Shown here one piece after another: positions 11,086 to 20,598 of a DNA stretch of 64,000 nucleotides. The notes below the pieces were generated by a model. The model did no database searches. It was not told the origin of the DNA and saw nothing but the letters and a program-made list of their open reading frames with translations. Origin of the DNA: Mixophyes australis (taxonomy: Eukaryota > Chordata > Amphibia > Anura > Limnodynastidae); the NCBI GenBank assembly GCA_036250195.1, contig JAVHZZ010000001.1, positions 378,511,407-378,575,406 on the forward strand. The letters are read 5' to 3'. A program made the position numbers and the translations under genes. Each line of letters starts with the position of its first letter. Position 1 is the first letter of the stretch.

Positions 11086-11152
11086 AGGGGGGGGCCCAAA
11101 CCAATATCCTGCCTAGGGCCCCATGAGGTCTAAATCCGGCTCTGTCTCCACC

Positions 11153-12242
11153 AGCTCAAAACTGGTGCAAAATTCAAATCCTTTGCCAGAGTCAAAATGG
11201 CTGTGCTCCCTTACGCTAGGCCCTCTACAGTCTGTTATCTCATGCCGATAATCTTGCTCTGTAAAACTAAAATCTTTTTTCCCCGGCTCCACAAAGCTAG
11301 GAGCACCTACTCTGTACTTAGCAAGGAGTAATTTCACTTCTCTCATTGGCTGCTTCAATCTTCTGCTCCTTCGCAAAAGCAACCATCTTGTCCTGCACAC
11401 CAATGCGCTTTGATGGCAATCTACGTGCACCGGTGCAAATCCAGGTGCACAGCACTACCATGGGGATTTTGTGGTTTGTCTCCGTTGTTTTGCGCTACTC
11501 TAATGACATCTCTAACTTTTTCGCAGACTAGAGCAAGTTTAACAATGAAAGTAAATTGTTTGCTATGGTTTTAGCGCAGATTTGAACCTTAGAGCAATTA
11601 TTATAAATAACTCTCTCTGTAGGTCAGTACACATAAGGCATATCACAAAACAACTTTGTTCGCCTAAATTTTGGGGATCACTAAATAATACACACCCTAT
11701 TCTAAAGACCACTACAGAATTCCAAACACATTTTGGTAACCAATCACTTTGCAAATCACAGTACAACAGTGACTATCAATGCAGACCGCAATTTGACATC
11801 CAATACCCACTAAAGAACACAATCATTTTTGGCCTCTATGCAATACAGATTCCATGCCCTGTTGACTACTGTGTAACGCAGCCCCCACTTAGGTGGTAAT
11901 AAAGACCCAAGCAACTGGTAATTATTTTGCAATTCAGACCCAGTCTGGGTGTTTGGGTTCTGCTCTCTGCTTTCACCTGCAAGGGAAGTGTTGGTCAGCT
12001 GTCATAATCAACAGATCTCTCAGCACTTCAATTGTTAAATAGCACCAGGCAGCTACTGGTACATAGTCTTATAGTGACGGCTAAAGTCCATAATACAAGC
12101 AACCGCAAGCGACATTCACCCTACAATATGAAACCCTGGGTATGTTGCTCAAATTTATGATTTGCGGTAAGTACTAATTTGCTAATTAGTTTGTAAATAT
12201 CTGAAATTCGGCTGAATTTACAAATCGATTCGCCCTTCTCTA
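11153..12242. other. Unassigned repeat-like stretch
   Basis: The flank of the hAT insertion. The right part ends cgcccttctctag at about 12242, similar to the edge cgcccatctctag at about 1605-1617, so a repeat boundary may lie here. No coding frame of note. Confidence 0.3.
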
Positions 12243-14699
12243 GCCTGGTGATGTGATTGTCATAACAACTTCCACTACATTTGAGCAGAGAGCGGCTGCA
12301 TCAGCCAAGAGACTAGATGAAAGGTACAGATCTCTGCTCTACCACTGTGTATTTCTTCTTTACTGGCAGTTCTCTAGCAGTGGTAGGAGAAATTTTACTT
12401 TTATCTTAAGAAATTAAGGAGATCAGCAATCAAAGCACATTATTCTGGGAAATGGGATCAATTTTGTGTGACTCTCAGACAACCAGCGACTTGACAGGCT
12501 TGCAGTGTGCATGTAACATTGCAGTACTTAATTATTCAGTTATAATTCACTTACATTCAATACTGTAGCATAAGATATACAAACAAACGTGTACTTCTTG
12601 TGAATTTACTAACTAACATCAATGCTAACTGTGACAGCAATTCTTCCAAATCTATATGACGCAAAGAACAGACTATCATGAAAGGATATAAAGGATTTCT
12701 TGCTGAGCCATGACATGGAGAATTGCCAGCTGTGCAGCTAAAGCCAAACCATTATCACCAAGGGAAAAGAAAGAATGAGGATGAGGTTAAAGTTTCACTT
12801 TACTTTTTGTAAATAATCACTTCCTATAATGTGTTTCACTCTTCCGCTCTTGTTTTCTTCTATACCACTATACTCCATGCTCTTTCATGACCTCATGTGT
12901 GTATTTCTCTCATAATCGTTTGCATCATTCCTAAATCCTAATAAAGATATCCAAAAATATAAGTAAATGAGCTGCCAACTATTTGACATATTTCCATGTG
13001 ACTGCTCTATTATTGCTACTTTATAGCCCAATGTACAGAATATATTGTATTTAGTGGATAACTTTCTCTGCTAAGAATATAAAAAACATCAACAAAAAAA
13101 AACATAAGTGCACTAATACTGGATATAAACATAGTAAATATGTCATGTAAATGTATAATGTATAAATTTGTAAATCCAGCAAGTCTCACATATTTCCTGT
13201 ACAAGAAATGGAGTGTTGGGAGAGGAGTTTTGAGAGAAAAAAATGGATCACAGCAACATATCATTTATAGAGTTATCCTGTGAATGTCATATAAATAGGG
13301 CAGGTATGTTCTCTTGGATGGAGTGAGGAGGTGGGCTTTATGCAGTTAATGTGCTAGACTAATCTACATAGGTCCATTGGAGAGGAACATCATGCATTGT
13401 CTCTTCTGTCCCCTAAACTTCCAGTCGTATGTTCAGTGTCATTAGACAATGAAATGCGGATGGGTATACTTTCTTCTCTTTAGTAAAATCCCTGATTAAG
13501 GGAGAGGTCCACCCTGCTACCCCTTGATTGTCTTCTGTCCCATGATAACTGTATCCATTGTACAATGGTCAGTTCCTCTACGAGGGATCACTTAATTTTC
13601 AAACAAATAACAGACATTCAAGTGAAGCTTATATCATTGTATCCTTTATTTTTGTTATAAATCTACCTGTCTCTCTCTCTCTCAGTCTCCGTCTTGAGGG
13701 ATTTCTGCATATCAGATGTAATTATTATCATCTGTTTTTATCTTCTAGGCTTTATAAGTCCATATTTATTGAAATGAGCATAAAGAATTAGTGCATTATA
13801 ATCAAGGTCAGTACATATATCGGCATGGACTTGTATTCTACAGTCCAACGAGATAGTATGTGAAGACATTAGATGTCCCGGCTCAGCAGTAAAGCCTCCA
13901 TGGTACCTATTTTAAACTGTTGGAAACTATGCATGCACTGCACTTCCTTTTTCTTCTTTATTCTATTTTGTTTACCTTACAAAACACATGACTCTTCATC
14001 CTACAACATACCCCTCATGACACAGTTAGTTTCCCTTTGAGACAAATTATCTCCATTTGTTGCAATACACTCTAGGGGTCCAACAATTTATTCCTCCTGA
14101 AGGAAAATTATCCTCTTTGCTGCAATAAGCTTCAATGGCCACAGTTCATATGCAGGTCTCAGGTCCAATTATTCTCCATTTATAATACCACCTTTTGCTG
14201 TATAACGTTTGAGACTGTTTAAGTCCTCTCCCTATAGCTACAATAATTTTTTCTTGTAAATGTGTATTATTTCTTATAAATGCAAAGGAAAACAACTTGT
14301 GGCTCTCCATGTACAGTGAAACAAATGCTCTGCTGGTACTTGTAGTTCCAAACAGCGGAACAGCGATAGGATACCCAATACACTATCCATTATATTTGGA
14401 CCACTACTGTATTACCCTCTCCACTAGCTATTGTGCCAGTCGTACTGTGTAAAGTGTACATGTCATATCAATGTCAAAACTCCTACCACTTAAGAACCAC
14501 ACCATTCATACAATTACTCCTAAAATACTATTTAGTTTAGTCTCATTTACTGTGTAAATTTATCATAGTGAAACAACATGGCTGTTTTATTACTTGTCAG
14601 TTTTGTGTGTGTGAAGTTTTCTATAACATTGCATAGCAATGAACTTTAATGCCACAATATTAAAAGTGTAATCTAACAATGCAAAAGAAAAATCACATT
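12243..14699. other. Non-coding AT-rich stretch
   Basis: About 2.4 kb with no supported gene or clear repeat apart from a short ct run near 13670. The tgctggtacttgtagttcc at about 14332 resembles ends of old DNA transposons but lacks a partner. Confidence 0.5.
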
Positions 14700-15005
14700 C
14701 TCACTGGCAAGCAAAGCTAGGTACATTAGTATGCCTACTCCATACACTGCAAGGAACTCCCTCACTCAGCTTAGCTCACATCTGTCTCTAATCTTCACTC
14801 TAATTCCACTTGTATCAGCTGTGCTCTCTTCCAATTAGAAAGTAAGCTCTCTCATAAGCAGGGCCCTACCTCCCTTTAGTTTTCATGTCTGAATTTATTT
14901 TGACTAGCTTGTATGTCCCTGTTCTATGCATGTCCTGTTTTCCCCAATGTCCGCCACTGAGGAACATTGTGGCACCTTACAAATCAAAGATAATAATAAT
15001 AATAT
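14700..15005 (+). mobile_element. L2-type LINE 3' end fragment
   Basis: Contains agtaagctctctcataagca followed by gggccct, and ends in an (aat)n tail at about 14989-15003. The same order (aagctt...atgagcagggccct, then an aat tail) ends the longer LINE copy at 28780-28990. Only 3' UTR sequence is present. Confidence 0.55.
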
Positions 15006-15425
15006 AATATTAATGTATTTGAGCTTTTGCACATCAACATAATTGCATTGTGAAAATTAATTAATATTTTATATTCTAACAATGTATATACATTATATTA
15101 TATAATTATATGTATTACAAAATTATACTTAACCCCTTCATATACAGCGTATTTTTACCACTTCATGACCAGACCAATGTTTATGGTTTGGTGATCTGTC
15201 AATTTCATCAGGATGAACATTTTTGCTTGTTAGTCCTATATAGTAATGAGGTTGCCCACCTCTGAATCCTCTTAAGTTCTCCAATGTCCTACATAAAAGA
15301 TAGGATAGGGACCAATACTGATCCCTGTGTTGCTCCAGTAATACCTTTAGCCCTATCTCAATATTCTCTGTTTATAACTATTTTAGGTCATCTATCTTTC
15401 AACTAATTCTCATACTTTTCCCCTA
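15006..15425. other. Non-coding stretch
   Basis: AT-rich, no recognised feature. It ends at the TSD of the hAT element that follows. Confidence 0.5.
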
Positions 15426-16348
15426 GGCCTAGTCAGAGCTGGATTAAGGCTTCGGGGGGCCCGGGGCACTTAAGACAGGGGGGCCCCTAAGATCTAAAAT
15501 TAAGGGCATAGTGACACATCCTGCATTACATCACCTACAGCCCACAGTATGACACTTACAGCTCTCCCAGAGGGCTCGCTTAGGTTGTCTACATAAGAAA
15601 AAGCATTGCTTCCACAAACTAAAATACTGTACATTAAAACAATCATCAAAACACCACATTAAAATGGGTATTGACACCACACATTAAAACTAGCAATGAT
15701 ATCACACATTAAAAATACCATTGATAACGTACACTAAAACTAGCAATGATACCACACGCTAAAACTAACAATGATACCGCAAATTAAAATACCATTGATA
15801 ATGCATCATTGGGCATGGCCAGGCCACCCTCCTACAGACAAAAAACCTGCATTGTTGTGTACACCATTGAACGGTCACCAAAACTTGGGATTGTCCCACT
15901 AGAATAACAATATTTCACAGACTTTGCTGCTCTCTCCTACCTGTTCTTCTCACTTTCACCACCTGTGCCGCAGGTTTCTTTAGTTGCTGCTTGTCTGAAT
16001 CCTGGAATGTTAGGGGCCCTATTTGGAAAAAAAAGGGTACATTTAGAAAATTACAGCCACCCCCAGCGTTAAATCAGTACCACCCATGATTAATAATTAG
16101 GCCTTCCTCCAACATTAAAATAATAGGCTTATTTATTAAATGTGAATACTATTTCCCTCCCTACAAACAGCCCCAGCAATAAATTAATAGTATTTACATT
16201 TCAGAAATATACCTATTTCCCGCAACCGTCACTGCCATTAAATAATTCATAGGCACATTTACTAAAGGGACCTCATTCTTCCCAAACTCACCCCCACATT
16301 CAGTAGCGCCCAAACAACCCCATCTTAAATTAATTAATTGTCCCCACT

Positions 16349-16975
16349 ATTGTGCCTCTCCCCCCCCCCTTTTTCCTCATGCTGTGTTTATCACCCTTTT
16401 TCCTTACTGTGCCTCTCTTCTCCCCCTTTTTCCTTACTGTGCCTCTCTTCTCCTCCTTTTTTCCTTACTGTGCCTCTCTTCTCCCCCTTTTTTCCTTACT
16501 GTGCCTCTCTTCTCCCCCTTTTTCCTCCATACTGTGCCTCTCTTCTCCCCCTTTTTTTCCTTACTGTGCCTCTCTTCTCCCCCTTTTTTCCTTACTGTGC
16601 CTCTCTTCTCCCCCCTTTTCCTTACTGTGCCTCTCTTCTCCCCCTTTTTTCCTTACTGTGCCTCTCTTCTCCCCCTTTTTCCTCCATACTGTGCCTCTCT
16701 TCTCCCCCTTTTTTTCCTTACTGTGTCTCTCTTCTCCTTCTTTTTTCCTTACTGTGCCTCTCTTCTCCCCCCTTTTCCTTACTGTGCCTCTCTTCTCCCC
16801 CTTTTTTCCTTACTGTGCCTCTATTCTCCCCCTTTTTCCTTACTGTGCCTCTCTTCTCCCCCTTTTTCCTCCATACTGTGCCTCTCTTCTCCTCCCTTTT
16901 TTCCTTACTGTACCTCTCTTCTCCCCCCTTTTTTCCTCCATACTGTGCCTTTCTTCTCTCCCTTTTTTTTTTACT
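16349..16975 (+). repeat. Pyrimidine minisatellite in hAT
   Basis: About twenty units of 29-34 bp with ttactgtgcctctcttctcc followed by a run of c and t of variable length. Because unit length is not a multiple of three, all three plus frames stay open and give overlapping Leu/Pro/Ser-rich phantom ORFs up to 311 codons. None is a real gene. Confidence 0.95.
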
Positions 16976-17051
16976 TACCTTTCTTTTAGCTTCTTTCTTC
17001 TCTTCTCTTCTGTCTTCTTGTTTCTTTCCTGGTCCTCTCCGCGCTGCTCCT

Positions 17052-17099
17052 CACTGAATGACAGGCGTGCCTTGATGACGTCACGCCTGTCATTCAGTG
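17052..17099. repeat. Perfect 18-bp hairpin with CRE-like loop
   Basis: cactgaatgacaggcgtg (17052-17069) pairs perfectly with 17082-17099 across a 12-nt loop. The loop edge reads tgacgtca, a palindromic CREB/ATF-type site. It sits in the GC-rich part of the hAT, just after the minisatellite. Confidence 0.85.
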
Positions 17100-17416
17100 T
17101 TAACAGTGCAGAGAGGGGGGAGAAGGGACGCCAGCGCCGCGGTGAGGTGAGTATCTTTTTTTTTTTTTTTTTTATTTATTTTACTACCCTGCTCCCCCCA
17201 CCAACGAAGGGAGCCCCGTACACGCCAGCCTGCAAGCCCCCCCCCCCCCTCCACCCAGGCGCCGCCACCGGGGGGGGCCGCCATTGAAAAAAAAAAAACA
17301 GGAGAATAAAAAAAAAATCAGAGGTTAGGAGCGCGGCAGCGGGGGGCCCTCGGAGAGAGGGGGCCCGGGGCACGTGCCCCCTGTGCCCCCCCCCTTAATC
17401 CGGCTATGGGCCTAGT

Positions 17417-17859
17417 ATTCCCATATTATCTACCAGAATGTTATGTGGAACAGTATAGAACCCTGGCCCTGATCCTATATTTATCAAATTGCTCTCTGCA
17501 ATATACAATATTTCAAAATAACATCCCTCAGAATGCCTTCAAATAACTTACCCACCAACAAAAGCAGTCATAACATTTAATGCTGTACATATGCTATTGC
17601 TGCACAATCAATTTCCTGGCATTTTTCACCTTTGTGATATTTAAAAGTTTTCTCTTTATTTTCTACAATTACATTTCCATGTTTATCATTTGGTGGACCT
17701 ATTATCAAATTTATTTTTATTTTTGGTGTAAGTGAAAGGTGTATTGGGGATGAAAAGGATCAACAAACTAAATGAAGTTCATACAACTTAGTAAATTAGA
17801 CACTATATCACACTATACTCATCCACACTAATTAACAGTTTTACAGAACAAATGATGAA
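17417..17859. other. Non-coding stretch
   Basis: AT-rich, nothing recognised. Confidence 0.5.
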
Positions 17860-17867
17860 TCTAGAAG

Positions 17868-18007
17868 CTGTGGTCGAAGTGGAAATTTAGAAGTGTTGGC
17901 TTGTAAAATATAATGGTAATGTAAGTGAATGGAATTTGATAGTTTTACTATCAAAGCAGTAGAAGAAGTGACGTATACCACTGTATTCCAGCCCTCTTTA
18001 ACTACTG
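17868..18007. mobile_element. 140-bp hAT MITE
   Basis: Perfect 8-bp TSD tctagaag at 17860-17867 and 18008-18015. The left end ctgtggtcgaagtgg and the right end (inverted cagtagttaaag) match, loosely, the ends of the related longer element at 50477-51266. Confidence 0.8.
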
Positions 18008-18015
18008 TCTAGAAG

Positions 18016-18589
18016 GCTTAAATAGGAAGAATAAAATGGAAGGACTCCCCCTTCCCTAAGGATTTAACAGCCACATGCCAAAGCACTAGCTATTCCCACA
18101 CCCATTTAATAGTTAATAATCAAAGAGATATAGTAAAATTTTAACATGGTACACTACTGATCCCAGCATGCCATGGGCGCCTTAAAGAGTTTGGGTATGC
18201 TGGCACTTGTAGTACTTGTGTTAGCATTCCCTGGCATCTATGGCCCTCTCTGGCCTGTAATGCACCTTGGAAAAATGGCAAAAGATAACGACAGACACTA
18301 TGATAAAAAAAAAAATTATTATAAATAAATGCCCCCACACACACAACCATCTTTATCCATTTTGTTTTTCACCTTACTCCTGGGTTACAGGGGATCCTCT
18401 CTTTGGGATCCACCAGGCAGTCTAGGGGTTAATAAAAAAACAACCTCATATGATGACGAGGGACATGTTATTGAGCCACACCAAGAATGGCCGATGCAAT
18501 GCATTGCATTCATATTTATAGAATGGGAATGTGCCATGTCCTGACCCCAGGTCATGGGAAATTCCCTGTCACTTGTTTTGGGTGTGCAT
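18016..18589. other. Non-coding stretch
   Basis: Includes a segment with ctggcacttgtagtact near 18200 that resembles decayed DNA-transposon sequence. No gene supported. Confidence 0.45.
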
Positions 18590-19085
18590 ATCTGTCTGTT
18601 TCCCCTGATACATCTGTCCACAAATGTTCTACCAGACACATATATTCTTACAGACACATTTGCCCAGGCAGATGTGTCACTAGAGCAGTGATGGGCCACC
18701 CTCTAATCTTCAAAAGGGATGGACACTCTTAATCTCAGTGATAAGTTAAAACAATACATTTAATGAAAGAAAGATACACCTATCTGTAATAACATCAGAG
18801 GCATTTTAATAAAACATAAACAAGTGTTACAAGCGATCAAGAACAAATCTGACATCAAAGCAGGAAGGAGCTTCTGGCCCAAGTGAAGGCCCATAGGGCC
18901 TCCTGTTGCTCATCACTGCCCTAGAGACATATTATTTCAGTCACATCTGTCCTTACAGACATATTAACTCAGACATATATGTCCATACAGACAGATTCAT
19001 CCAGACACATCTCTCTGACCACACACATCTGTCTTTACAAACGAATTTGTCCATATCCACACACATCCATCATAGTAATCTATCT
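18590..19085 (+). repeat. Irregular 'cagacacat' tandem array, split
   Basis: Imperfect units of about 25-35 bp with acagacacat/catctgtcc motifs occur on both sides of a hAT MITE (18590-18685 and 18927-19085). The MITE inserted into a pre-existing array. Confidence 0.65.
18686..18918. mobile_element. 233-bp hAT MITE
   Basis: Flanked by cactagag (18678-18685) and ccctagag (18919-18926), 7 of 8 identical. Ends are cagtgatgggc and, inverted, cagtgatgagc. The inner gggcc segments near both ends are also roughly inverted. No ORF. Confidence 0.8.
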
Positions 19086-19545
19086 GTACAATTCTTTTGT
19101 GCTCTAAGATTTTGAGGCAAGAAATGGAACATGGCAATCAGCCTCAGATTTGTTCATAAAAATAAGATAAATGTACATAATTAAGACAGTGAGGTAGAGA
19201 ATAGCAGACTATCCTTATCAATGTTAATCTTTTAATACAGCTGAGAGTTTGTTTTATCTAGTGTGAATCAGTGCAAAGGAATGGAATAAAACACTGCATT
19301 GATTTAATGTCAAATTGAAAAGTGAGCTAATAGCCTAGTATGAGCTAACCATGGCCAGGGCTATAACTATGGCTGTGTGAGTAGGGAACCACCCAGGGTG
19401 CAAAGCTGAAGGGGAGCAAGCAAAGGGGTGTCACTTTTTGTCCTAGGCACTACAATTTCTGATGGAAGCCTTCACTTGGATTCAAGCTACCCTTCTCAAC
19501 TCATCATGAGTAATGGACGGAGGAAATGGGAGACTTTCCTTCAAG
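19086..19545. other. Non-coding stretch
   Basis: AT-rich DNA up to the LTR element; no supported feature. Confidence 0.5.
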
Positions 19546-19550
19546 TACTC

Positions 19551-20397
19551 TGTGACGAAATGAGTTTGATAACCCTGTGAGCATGTCTCATTTCTCACAT
19601 AATGTGAATTATAGCAAATACTTTTTATAGCCTTCTTTTGTTTCCCCAGCTCACCAGACTATAACTGCATTGTCCAATAACATGTGGCTAAGGGGACATT
19701 GTAGTTCAGTGTACATATGTATATTGTTTATTGTATATTGATAACTTGAAGTAAGGCTGCTATTCATTGTCTTTAAAGTGAAGCCAGGGGGATTATGGGT
19801 AGGGATCAGGTTGCCATGTGCCTGAGTAGGAAAACTAATTAGTGTCCATTGTTCTCACCAGGCTAGTCCAGACAGGCCATCTAACAGGGGAGGTTCCCTG
19901 AAAGGACAGCTCATCTTCACTCCCCTGTCCAACCCCCCCCCCCCCCCCCCCCAGTCCAGCACTGACCAATGGTTAAGTAGAATAAACGCAGGGGTTTGCC
20001 CAGGGAGGGGAAAGACTGTGGAAATTAGACCTGTGAGATATAAGGAACAACTCCAGGGGGGAGGGTGGTCATGCTTGGATTTCATTCAGGAAGGTGCAAG
20101 ATGGAGTTTTGAATTGTCGTTTTCTAACTCGAGTCTATATATGCAGCTGAGAGGGATCCATGGGTCATGAAGTCTGGACAGCAGGTGACTATATCTCCTT
20201 AAGTTATTGGGGTAAGGGACAGATGATGTGGTAAATCTGCCTGGCATCTATTTACTGTGTGTACATAATATTGTAGTGTGATTTGTATGACAATAAATAT
20301 ACTGTTGTATTTTTATAACTGCATTTTGCCTGAGTGACCATACGAATCCTAGAAGGTACTGGGTAGCACTGGGCCAGATAAACCCGGTATCTTCACA
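19551..20397 (+). repeat. 5' LTR
   Basis: TG...CA boundaries. Visible signals: gtccaataac (CCAAT-like) at about 19672, a poly-C tract of 20 at 19933-19952, TATA (tatatat) at 20136-20142, and polyadenylation signal AATAAA at 20292-20297. This order implies U3 to about 20165, a short R ending near 20315, and a U5 of about 80 bp. Confidence 0.95.
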
Positions 20398-20425
20398 TTT
20401 TTGGTGGCAAGCAGTGGGGTCACTC
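20398..20425 (+). other. Candidate primer-binding site
   Basis: Sequence directly after the 5' LTR: a few t, then ggtggcaagcagtggggt. The tRNA that would pair could not be assigned from memory, so this rests on position only. Confidence 0.4.
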
Positions 20426-20598
20426 AGTCCCAGGTCTTCTCTGGGTAGAGCTGCAGGGGAACTGTATCGTGATACATTCCAGGGCTCTGCAAAGCAGTTA
20501 GCACTAGAAACCAGTTACCACATTATCCTGAACTTACTCCTAAAGGCTTTAAGGTAGAAAGTGTCACAAAAAGCGTTGTGGGCTTTAGGCGAGGGAAG

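Larger units (their letters stand above)
9399..11144. mobile_element. Non-autonomous hAT element (1.75 kb)
   Basis: Perfect 8-bp TSD tctccacc at 9391-9398 and 11145-11152. Termini are cagggccggattta at the left and taaatccggctctg at the right (inverted: cagagccggattta), the CAGRG-type ends of hAT transposons. Near each end cctgcctagggcc also recurs in inverted form. There is no transposase. The interior holds two minisatellites, a GC-rich patch with an inverted acatgggacg/cgtcccatgt pair near 9690-9720, and the end of another hAT family near 10584. It must have been moved in trans. Confidence 0.92.
15434..17408. mobile_element. Non-autonomous hAT element (1.98 kb)
   Basis: Perfect 8-bp TSD ggcctagt at 15426-15433 and 17409-17416. 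Left end is cagagctggattaagg; right end read inverted is catagccggattaagg. Sub-terminal ggggcac segments are also inverted. The interior carries at3cc-type short tandem blocks (15600-15800, imperfect), a long pyrimidine minisatellite and a perfect hairpin. No transposase is encoded. Its overall plan (hAT ends, minisatellite, GC-rich hairpin) parallels the element at 9399-11144. Confidence 0.93.

Noticed and set aside
9804..11104. His/Thr- and Cys/Val-rich ORFs on both strands
   Set aside because: Direct translations of TG-rich and gaggggccaatata minisatellites inside a hAT element.
16338..17287. Three overlapping plus-strand ORFs of 201-311 codons, Pro/Leu/Ser-rich
   Set aside because: All run through a pyrimidine minisatellite whose unit is not a multiple of three, so every frame stays open; no conserved domain.
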